A DNA stretch of 64,000 bases from Bisporella sp. PMI_857 (Eukaryota > Ascomycota > Leotiomycetes > Helotiales > Helotiaceae). The position numbers and the translations under genes are program-made. The stretch spans positions 434,001 through 498,000 of the forward strand of contig JAJSPD010000011.1 of the NCBI GenBank assembly GCA_021307315.1, read 5' to 3'. Shown one piece after another: positions 1 to 8,823 of this stretch (position 1 is the first letter of the stretch; each line of letters starts with the position of its first letter). A model generated the notes under the pieces. That model was given only the letters and a program-made list of their open reading frames with translations. It made no database searches and was not told the DNA's origin.

Positions 1-107
1 ATCAAGACTTATCCACTAATCTTAACGAGTATTGCGCATGAAACACATGCGTGCGTGCCCTCAGGTTAAAGTATAAGTAGTTACTGCAACCCGGGTGTTC
101 CTACAAT

Positions 108-199
108 CAGATATACACCTGCAAAATGATGGTATTTCAGATATACAACGTGAAACAGGTTCTTTTCTGAAATACCATCATTTTGCAGGTGTATATCTG
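108..199. repeat. Perfect 33-bp inverted repeat (hairpin)
   Basis: Bases 108-140 and 167-199 are exact reverse complements, separated by a 26-bp spacer. The surrounding 100-310 bp repeats short words such as ggtatttcag and ggtatatgag. A similar string (ggtat, A or T, tgagatatttgcc) occurs near 292-313 and again near 57104-57121, so this may be part of a small dispersed foldback or MITE family. No coding sequence is evident. The small open frames here only reflect the palindrome. Confidence 0.7.
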
Positions 200-309
200 A
201 TATACCACTGTTTTGGTGCCAAGAAAAAAGTAGTGGTATATGAGAAAGAGTCCAAACAAAAGTGTGGTATTTCAGAAATAATACAGGCAAATGGTGGTAT
301 ATGAGATAT

Positions 310-1140
310 TTGCCGATGATTAAATCGTTCGTGGTGAGCTAAAATATCCCCGTGGCCGCTGCGCGCGACTAACAGGTGTCCTAAAGCTTTCCAGGACAGC
401 GACAGCTCTTTTGGAGGTAAAAAAGCCGTTGAAACTGGGATCGCTTAATATGAGGGAGGAGCGTTAGCCAGCTACCATTTAAGGTGTTTTTGGGGAAGCT
501 GAGGAGCTACAAAGCGTTTCAAAGACTCCCAGGAGTGTGGAAGAGAAGCGGGAGGAGGTTGCAATGCTCCGCGGCAAGCAAGAGCGCCAGCGAGTTCATT
601 GCCTGGCACTTGGATTGATTCATTCTTCTAAGTCTATTGCTACGTACAAGAGTATATGCCCATGTGGTCCGTGCGTTGCAGGGTGTGATATTCGCTCGTA
701 CCAACAGTTATTAATAAAAAGGCAATTAGGTGTATGGCTGGATTTTGGTATTCCGCGAAGACTCCTGGGCGGTACTATACCCCGCTGCACAATGACTAAA
801 TGACGGTAATTTTACTGCAAGGGCCCGCGTGCCCCAACTTCTGGCTGCATCTGTAGGAGACGGCTGCGCACCGCAGGGATGTACGGACACACATGGGTGG
901 GACGTCGCGAGCTGGCGAGGGAGTGGAGAGTCGAGACGGATTGGGAGATGAAAGAACCGAAACAGCCGATAAGATATGCTCAATTTAGGAGATAGATCCA
1001 AGTAATATGGTTTTAAAAGTCTGTAAATACCTCTGCAATCTTATTTACCTCCCTGATCGCTCGAGGACTATACCACTCATTTACCAACGCCTTTAGAATA
1101 ACAGTTCCATGTGACAATAAGCTATCCAACATCTGCCGAG
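310..1140. other. Gene-poor stretch with one dispersed repeat segment
   Basis: I see no convincing gene. Bases about 888-956 match about 32254-32322 in reverse orientation (shared core ggagtggagagtc then gacggattgggagatgaaag). This is a fragment of a dispersed repeat of unknown class. The short open frames on both strands have no recognisable domain. Confidence 0.5.
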
Positions 1141-1143
1141 CCA

Positions 1144-2027
1144 TCACCGTTTCCCGAACATCGCCGTAAAGGAAGCCGCATCAATTTGGCCTTGAAATGC
1201 TCTGCTGTTCTTCGACGTCGTCATCTTCCCAAAAGACTGCTCCACGCCATCGTGTGCCTCGCCAACGATTCCCTGCATTGCAAAAGACTGATCATCGGTG
1301 CTCATGTCACCGAAACTTTGCCCAGTTCTCTTCGCTCTGGTGGCCGAGAGAGTTTCCTGGCAGACTTTCCGAAGCCCTGCGGTCAACTGCATGCTCGCAT
1401 CTCGATCAGAGGCTGAGCCTTCTTCTAACGCAAGGGATGTTTGATGGTTGCGCAGCTGCGTGTCAAGCTCGGCTAGGGCCTGCTCCTGGGCTTGGAAACG
1501 ATCACCTAGTCGCTGGATATCGTCGGTGGTCCGCGTAGTAACAATCCTGTTTCGTGTTAAATATAGTTGACTTAACCGGCATAGAACCTACAGGTTGATT
1601 GACACCAGCACCATGGATATAGTTCTCTGACAGTCGCCCAGCTCTCTATTGAACTTATTTATTTTCGATTCGCGAAATTGGATCGTGAGCTTGTCCCGTT
1701 GCTGAACTTTTCTTTTGTCGAATGGTTCGTGAAGCCCGTGATAAGAGCAGTAAACTCATCGCAAAGGCGTTTCGCCGACTCGAGCGTTTCATCCAATTCA
1801 ATCATGCCTAAAACGGAATTGAATACGCCGACAGGTTCAGAGGCTGCTGTCAGCATCTGTTGCAGAGCACCTAAAGTCTTCTGGGTTTCGACAAGAGAAT
1901 TTTTCGATTTAGCGATGGTCTGCGGCGCCTCCGCCAATCCGTCGATAAGGTCGCATGCTGCCTTGCAGCTTTGCCACGCGAGAGTTGCAACAGCGATTAC
2001 ACTGGCAGTCACGCTGAGGGGATCCAT
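1144..2027 (-). pseudogene. Helo-like N-terminal domain protein with two C-terminal HRAM-like amyloid motifs; one-base frameshift
   Basis: The start ATG is at 2027. The N-terminus (MDPLSVTASVIAVATLAWQS, then CDLIDGLAEAPQTI) is the typical start of fungal Helo_like_N proteins (PF17111 type), relatives of HeLo membrane-targeting cell-death domains. The frame breaks near 1706-1710, where one base appears lost. The family-like continuation (KLTIQFRESKINKFNRELGD) sits in the next frame. An intron at 1547-1591 (GTAGGT...ACAG, 45 bp) joins in frame to TTRTTDDIQRLGDRF and to a tail ending at 1144. The tail holds two 18-residue repeats, GQSFGDMSTDDQSFAMQG and EQSFGKMTTSKNSRAFQG. These resemble HET-s-related amyloid motifs (HRAM), as found in effectors switched on by a partner NLR. 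The neighbouring divergent NLR carries a third copy. As read, the protein would stop after the Helo-like part and lose the motifs. A sequencing error at one base cannot be excluded. Confidence 0.75.
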
Positions 2028-2285
2028 CCTGGTGGCACGCAGAGTGGAAGGATATTAGGGTACGGTGTTGGATGGTGGCAGATACCTTCAGAACTGAAGC
2101 GGGCTGTCGCTCCTGCATTTGATACGCTTATCACAATTCGACCATGTGGTGGCGCTGGGTACAGCCGCAGCCTCGCCATGACGACGAAGGAATTGGAAAT
2201 CTCTTCAAAGCATTTTATACACACGGACGTACAATAACATTTAATTACGAAACGACGCTCGCTCCTGCTTAGGTAAATAAGCACG
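2028..2285. promoter_or_regulatory. Shared 258-bp divergent promoter region
   Basis: This short gap separates the start codons of the Helo-like protein (-) and the NACHT-WD40 NLR (+). No other gene fits. Head-to-head placement implies common regulation, as reported for NLR/effector pairs such as nwd2/het-S in Podospora. I did not recognise specific promoter elements. Confidence 0.45.
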
Positions 2286-4374
2286 ATGGAACCTCCGGCG
2301 GGGCGGATAGAACAGCAATTCGGTAATGCGGAAGCAGCCAACGGCGGTTTGTTGCTCCAGGGCAACGTCCGTGGGGACCTTCACATACACCGTAAGTTGT
2401 CACCGAAACGGTCGGCAATCTACCAACCGACACATTTTGTCGATCTTGGCTAACTTTCTTCAGATTCACGCGACAGTCCGCCAGAGTTCTTCGACAGTCT
2501 CCTAGAAGCCGAGTTTGACGCTGCAAGCAGGCAGCATTCGCCTTCTTGCCTCGAGAACACACGACGAAATGTTCTTGAACAAATCGAGAAATGGGCGTAC
2601 GGCGATGGCAAAAAACATATATACTGGCTTAAAGGCATGGCTGGCACCGGGAAATCCACTATTGCCCTGACGGTTGCCCGCAGGTACGCCAAATTGAGAC
2701 GTCTTGGCGCGAGCTTCTTCTTCTCCCGAGGCGGTGGTGACCTCGCATCCGCGGGGAAATTTGTTATCACGATCGCCGCCCAGCTAGCCCGCACCTCGCT
2801 AGAGCTAAAAAAACGCATTGACGATGCCGTCGCGTCTAACCGTCGCATCCTCGACCTAGGATTGTACAGCCAATGGGAGAAGCTGGTGCTTGGGCCGCTG
2901 GCGCAGCTAGGCAAGAACGTGTTTCCGCTCCCAATTGTCATCGTCGTCGATGCGCTGGATGAATGCGACAACAAAGAGGATGATGTCTCTCTGCTGATCC
3001 AATGCCTTGCTGCCGCTACGGCGGTCGATAACATTCGGCTGCGTGTGTTTGTCACGAGTCGACCAGAGCAGCCAATAAATTTCGGGTTCGGCCGAATCTC
3101 ACAAGACGCACACAAAGATTTTATCCTCCACGACATCGAATAGTCTATCGTAGATCAGGACCTTATGCTATTCTACAAGGACAAGCTCACGTACACAGCC
3201 AAACGATTTGGACTTGGCGATCACATACACTCCGACGAAACTATCCAATTCCTAGTAAGAAAATCCGATCGCTTATTTATCCACGCCGCTACCGTGTGCC
3301 GCTTTATTCACGACGGGGGGCAACTTGCCAGTGATCGTCTCTCTCTTCTGGTTGCCGCGGGAAGCGCGCCAACCAAGCCAGAGAAGGAGCTAGACCAGAT
3401 GTACACCACCGTCCTAACACATTCGCTTGCGGTGAAACTCGAGCAGGAGGAGGTAGCTAGGGTGCAAGCCTCGTTCAGGCGTATTGTCGGATGTATTGTG
3501 GTACTCTCCGATGCAATGACACATACTAGTTTGGCTACATTACTCGGGGAACCCAAGAGCGATATCATTTCGACGCTGCACTCTCTCCATTCAGTGCTGG
3601 ATATTCCAGAGGAGACCAGGCCCATTCGTCTCCTCCATCCGTCCTTCCGAGATTTCCTTCTAAACCCGGCAAGATGTCTGAACCAATCATTCTTGGTCGA
3701 CGCCAGAGCCACCCACCATCACCTATTGGACTGCTGTCTCCGGCTCATGAAGAATCATCTCCGACGGAACATGTGCAACCTTAAGCGGCCTGGAATACGG
3801 GCTCACGACCTTGCTAAAGCCGATGTAGGCAAGTTCATTCCTCTCCCTGTTCAGTACGCCTGTCGCTATTGGATTCACCATCTTCAACAAAGTGATGTAG
3901 ATCCTACAGAGCATTCGGGCATTATGGACTTTTTCCAAACTCGGTTTCTTTTCTGGCTCGAGGGTCTTGCCTTAATTAGTCGGTTGTCCGATGGTATTAT
4001 TATGGTTAGGCTTCTAGAAGTGATGTTAGCTGTAGGTGGTCCTTATCTACTAAACGCGACGCCTATATTAATAAATCGAAGAGGAGCGATGCTACCAGAC
4101 GTCGTCCCCTACTTTTTAGGATTACGGAAAAATGGCGACAGAAACTCTCCAATGATGCTTCCCTGCCTTTACATCTTATATTGTACGATGCGAAGAGATT
4201 TCTCTTAAGTCATAGCTCAATCATTGAAGAGGCACCACTACAGGTGTACTGCTCTGCAACCCTGTTCAGCCCGAAAACAAGCATTACAAGAACGCTTTAT
4301 TCCCATCAGGTTCCAAAGTGGATATTGCGTAGGCCTACCATTTCTGAGAACTGGAGTCCATATTTACAAACCTT

Positions 4375-5804
4375 AAGCCATTCAGATTCGGTGAGGGCAG
4401 TAGCATTCTCGCCCGATGGCAAGCTGGTGGCATCAGGATCTGACGACAGGACAGTCCGGCTTTGGGATGCGGCGACAGGTACAGAGCGGTGTGTATTAAA
4501 AGGCCATTCAAGTTGGGTGTGGGCAGTGGCATTCTCGCCCGAAAGCAAGCTGGTAGCATCGGGATCTAGTGACGAGACAGTCCGGCTCTGGGATGTGGCG
4601 ACAGGTACAGAGCAGCGTGTATTGAAAGGCCATTCAAGTTCGGTGTGGGCAGTAGTATTCTCGCCCGATGGCAAGCTGGTAGCATCAGGATCCGATGACA
4701 GGACAGTCCGGCTCTGGGATGCGGCGACAGGTACAGAGCGGCGTGTATTAAAAGGCCATTCAGATTCGGTGTGGGCAGTAGCATTCTCGCCCGATGGCAA
4801 GCTAGTAGCATCAGGGTCTAGTGACGAGACAGTCCGGCTCTGGGATGCGGCGACAGGTACAGAGCAGCGTGTATTGAAAGGCCATTCAGATTCAGTGTGG
4901 GCAGTAGCATTCTCGCCCGATGGCAGGCTGGTGGCATCAGGATCTGATGACAGGACAGTCCGGCTTTGGGATGCGGCGATAAGTACAGAGCGGCGTGTAT
5001 TAAAAGGCCATTCAAATTGGGTGAAGGCAGTGGCATTCTCGCCCGATGGTAAGCTGGTAGCATCAGGATCTTCTTCTTCTTCTTCTTCTTCTTCTTCTTT
5101 ATTTAACGTCTGGTGGGCTACACGAAGTGTAGCTGCCACAACACCTCCCGAAGGGTATAAAGACGTGGAGAGGCTATACTACAGTCTAATTATTTACACA
5201 AGGCCCAGGTATTACCCTTTCTACCCCTTGCTAATAGTTTTCCTACAGATATCAATCCAATTAATAGCCGAAGCGTGCCTTCCTGAAGGCGTATCAACTT
5301 GCAATCCTACCTCCGCCGGTTGGGTAGGCATTCAACATATCTGTTCTAAATATATACAGTGCTTGTTCCTGTTCTGAGGCTAAGTTCACGTACAGTTTTG
5401 TACTACAAAGGAAAAATAAAAGTAATAACACAAGTTATGAAGGTAGTGAGTGAAACACTCAGTTCGCTTAGGTAGCTATTCAAAGCTCCCCAGCTCGCTG
5501 TCCTGCCTGGATGGTTACATAGGGCAGATTTTGTCATAGAAGCCTGTCACTTCCAGGTATGCCTGGAACTTCGATGGCTTTTCTAAAAGAGAGCGCAAGT
5601 AACCGTAGCATCAGGATCTGATGACAGGACAGCCCGGCTCTGGGATGTGGCGACAAGTACAGAGCGGCGTGTATTGAAAGGCCATTCAGATTCAGTGTGG
5701 GTAGTGGCATTCTCGCCCGATGGTAAGCTAGTAGCATCGGGATCTAGTGACGGGACAGTCCGGCTCTGGGATGCGGCGACAGGTACAGAGCAGTGTACGT
5801 TTAG
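4375..5804 (+). repeat. WD40 repeat array, 126-bp units
   Basis: Near-identical units start at 4375, 4501, 4627, 4753, 4879, 5005 and 5679. Each encodes GHS..V.AVAFSPDGKLVASGS, then TVRLWDAATGTE and R or Q. Unit six is interrupted by the insertion at 5072-5604. Two unit types alternate, SDDRT...TER and SSDET...TEQ, in the order A B A B A A B. Differences concentrate after GHS (DS, SW, SS, NW), in the residue following V (R, W, K) and in the DDR/SDE triplet. Confidence 0.9.
5057..5619 (-). mobile_element. Non-LTR (SINE/truncated LINE-like) insertion in the WD40 array
   Basis: The 15-bp sequence gtagcatcaggatct occurs at 5057-5071 and again at 5605-5619, as a target-site duplication. Between them lie 533 bp (5072-5604) unrelated to WD40 sequence. 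On the minus strand the insert ends in ttaaataaagaag followed by an (AAG)n tail directly abutting the duplication. A long variable-length duplication plus a simple 3' tail is the signature of target-primed reverse transcription. No reverse transcriptase frame fits, so it is a SINE or a 5'-truncated LINE. Removing the insert and one duplication copy restores the WD40 frame (548 bp). One caution: the duplicated word also lies inside the WD unit. Confidence 0.75.
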
Positions 5805-6093
5805 GATAGATACGACTGTGCGATATTTTTCCTTTTCCTCTTGTGGCACATATCTTATTACAGATCGTGGGATTCTTCAGCCGCCTCCCGGCGTATCTCA
5901 ACCTTCGCCCCAAATCTATGCTTCGAGAAGTTGGATAAGGGAGGACGAAGAGGATCTCCTATTCCTCCATCCCGATTGTCGAGACTCGCTCATATTTGTT
6001 GCTGGAAGCACTGTGGTTTTCGTGGATGCTTCTAATCGTGGTTCAGTTTTACAGTTCAGTTCGTCTGCAAAGTGTATGGTAGAGGGCATTTAG

Positions 6094-6965
6094 GCGGAGC
6101 ACGTTGGCGAGAATATACCTAGTGGTTCTAGTTTCATATATGCTTCAAGACGCTCAAGGTTGGTCGGACAGTCTATGATGTAGTATTCGATACTACCAGG
6201 AGTGCCGTAAATGTGGCCATTACAGTCATATATATTTTATTATAATAATTTTGATAGAGATGGTCCTAAGGGAGCTGATGTTTATATACTATTGAATGTT
6301 GGCACTGAATGTTCTAGAAACTATAATAAGGAACCCCGCTGCGTTTTGGTCTGGCATCGTATGTTCGAGGCTCTCCTGGCAGGGAGGCCTCTGCAAGGGA
6401 TTAGAACGACTGAGTGGCAGCTCCGTGCAGAAGCAGCTACGTAGCTGCTTGTAGAAATTTCTAGAATAAACGTGTAACAGCCAGGATCCGTCAAACTAGT
6501 TCAAGACGCCGGATATGGAATAAACGTCCTTACAGGGGAAATTGAGGTTCTCAGCTACACTACGATTTGGGCTGCAAACGGCGTAAACCGCCCATGGCCG
6601 GCTACAGGCTTACAGCTACAGGCTTGCAGCCACCACAAAAGCGTAGGACCTAGACTGTCGTGGGCTCCAGCTGCAGTACCTTCAGGGCTGCAATGGGCGT
6701 AACCAACCCATGGCCAGCCACAGGCTTGCAGCCACTACCAAGACGTGGACCTAGAATATCGTGGGCTTCAGCTGTTAGAGTAGTTTCGGAGATTTTCAAA
6801 TCACAAGCAAATCACAAGCTTGGTGGCTATAGAGAAGGAATACAACACAGTCGAGGGGCGAAGGACATAAAAGGAAGCTAGAACTCCTTGGAGGAGGGCA
6901 AGCTTAAGTGTGAAACGGCAAAAAGCACATGCTTCTTGCCGAATTATTATTGCGCCTTATATATC
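6094..6965. other. Intergenic, with a diverged tandem duplication
   Basis: No convincing gene. Bases about 6569-6670 and 6687-6775 are two diverged copies of one unit (ctgcaa..ggcgtaa..cccatggcc..ctacaggcttgcagcc...cgtggacctaga). The short frame at 6211-6444 has no recognisable domain. Confidence 0.5.
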
Positions 6966-7162
6966 TGTTGGGATACATGTAAATAGATTCACGTGGACCA
7001 CCGGTACACGTGAGTTGTAGGTCCTTTCAGGACCTACAACCACCCCGCGATAGACCGTAGCTTAGAACCTCATATTATACAATCAAGGAATACCAGAATC
7101 ACACCAGCAAGAACGTAGTCTATAGCTACTACGTCTTTTGCTACGTGATAAGTATTCCGACA
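6966..7162 (+). mobile_element. Solo LTR, family A copy 1
   Basis: It starts TGTTGGGATAC and ends GTATTCCGACA, typical TG...CA inverted ends. It aligns over its whole length, in opposite orientation, with 8473-8661 and with the split copy at 11968-12560. No direct flanking duplication remains (atatc on the left, gatat on the right). Confidence 0.65.
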
Positions 7163-8472
7163 GATATAGATGATAAAAAAACGATATGTCCCTATAATTT
7201 GATCCTAACGAGGGACTAGATATTAGTAATATCAAGAAGAGATAAAGCATACAAAAGAATCATAGTTAACGCTGCAGGGATGATAGGTATGCCTACAGTT
7301 TCGAACGACGCACTCTTTGCGATCTGGAGAGAGGTCGGCCTTAGTAGAGCTTTGGCTGAGTTTAGGGTCCTAGCAGATGCTGCTTTTGACCGAGGTGTCT
7401 CCCAAGATCCCGGCAATGTAATTGGAGCCCGATCAGAGGTGTCATAGTCAGGTTCCGATAAAGAGAGCCAAATTTTGAGCCACATCACATTTGCTATTCA
7501 AAGGACGTAAATCGGATCTCGTAAAAGTACATTACATGGTATGTAAGAGCATCTTAGGTACCGTTCGGCTAATGCTTAGGGTGGGCGAGCGACTTGGAAT
7601 ATTCGAGATTTTCACTCTTAAAGCGAATAATCGAGCGAAGGTCACGTTTGTTCTAGTTACTCTTGAGAATGTATCGTAGCTCTTTTGGCCGATTAAACTC
7701 CCAAAGATGCCTGGTTACTACTCCTATAAAAGTGACAGCCCACGGCCTTATGTAACGACGCAAGGAATCACCGGCTAGAATAGAGGCATATGGGAGTGCC
7801 TACAATACGCTGATAGTGATTGCCTTATAGGTCTATCTACGGGGGATACAAAAACATGAGGAACAACTGTAGAGAGTAGGAGCAGGCCCTTTTTATAGGC
7901 GACTCCGACTCTCCTCCGTATCGGCTCTGAAACCCCTCATACCTTGATCGTCAGCCTCCTGACCCCGCACCATGACCTCCGTGCCGCACCTTAGGCATAC
8001 CGGTTGTTACACCTTAAGCAGTAGTCCATTTCTAATTTCCACATCGAGCTGAAACATGCTCCTACTATTTTCAATACGCTTGACTCGCATTGTCCCCTCC
8101 ACCTCGAAAAGACACATTTTGCTTAATTTCCGATTCTACTACTTTCACTTGGAGAGACTATTCTAGTATGACGCTAAACAATTAAGGAAAGAAATCATCC
8201 AGTAGAGAATAACATAATATCAAACCTTAATAATAATAGTACTTCTAGTATAAAGCAAGCTCGAAACAAGATGGAGTGAAAGCACCGAATTTGAAAATGT
8301 GTCTTTTCGAGGTGGAGGGGATAACTTTCAGTCTCAAATGTTGTGTTCCTTTGACTCTCTCCTTTGGGATAATGTTGGCATTGTAGTTTCGTCCTGCATT
8401 CAAGGACAGATCTTCTAGTATTGGGCTATAGCCGCTATACAGACAGCATTACAGCTTGTCGGTTGCCTACAG
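7163..8472. other. Intergenic sequence between two inverted family-A LTRs
   Basis: No recognisable gene. The open frame at 7216-7488 (-) has no domain I know. The stretch contains a separate 28-bp terminal inverted repeat element, listed on its own. Confidence 0.4.
8093..8321. mobile_element. MITE-like element with perfect 28-bp terminal inverted repeats
   Basis: Bases 8093-8120 (tcccctccacctcgaaaaga and 8 more) and 8294-8321 are exact reverse complements, 173 bp apart. The interior has no coding capacity. Size and structure suit a non-autonomous DNA transposon. I could not identify a convincing target-site duplication. Confidence 0.6.
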
Positions 8473-8661
8473 TGTCGGAATGCCTATCACGTAGCAAAAG
8501 GCGTAGTAGCTATTGACTACGCTCTTGCTGGTATGACTGTGGTTCTGTTGTTCGTTGATTTTGATTCTAAGCTACGGTATCGCGAGTTGGGGTGAGAACG
8601 AGGTCTCACAATTCCAGTGATCCGGTGGATCACGTGAAAACTATTTACATGCATTCCAACA
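8473..8661 (-). mobile_element. Solo LTR, family A copy 2
   Basis: On + it reads TGTCGGAATG...GCATTCCAACA, the reverse complement of copy 1 with about 80-85% visible identity. The flanks (tacag, cagct) do not form a duplication. Confidence 0.65.
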
Positions 8662-8823
8662 CAGCTACATACATAATGTAAAGTCATACACTTGACTGAG
8701 GCGTAGACAGAAAGTCATACAAAAGTAAAAAGCAAATAGATAGTTCACATAGAGGACTACCTCAACTTAAAGCCACGAGCATTTAAGAAAGCTCCCATCC
8801 TATATTGAGACTCTGGCTACTAG

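Larger units (their letters stand above)
2286..6093 (+). pseudogene. NACHT-WD40 NLR (NWD-type) with N-terminal HRAM-like motif; several lesions
   Basis: ATG at 2286. Exon 1 (2286-2391) encodes 35 residues with EQQFGNAEAANGGLLLQG at residues 9-26, a motif like those in the divergent Helo-like neighbour. An intron at 2392-2463 (GTAAGT, CTAAC, TTCAG) leads in frame to a NACHT domain: P-loop GMAGTGKS near 2634-2657 and Walker B VVDALDEC near 2944-2967. An in-frame TAG at 3141-3143 interrupts the frame, which then continues to 4208 in the same register through the winged-helix/linker region. The reading frame changes between about 4030 and 4180, before DAKRFLLSHSSIIEEAPLQV, which begins the WD40 part. 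Seven 42-residue WD repeats follow (4375-5800). The sixth is split by a 533-bp retroelement. The tail ends at 6093. NWD proteins sense non-self through the propeller and trigger a partner effector. This copy is probably non-functional. Confidence 0.85.

Noticed and set aside
726..1001. Minus-strand 91-codon frame
   Set aside because: It lies partly in a dispersed repeat shared with 32254-32322 and has no domain.
4375..5804. Regular tandem units suggesting a CRISPR-like or satellite array
   Set aside because: The 126-bp units are coding WD40 blades in one frame, in eukaryotic intron-bearing DNA.
6966..8661. A single DNA transposon with about 190-bp inverted ends
   Set aside because: The ends have LTR structure (TG...CA), a third copy occurs alone with its own duplication, and no transposase lies between.
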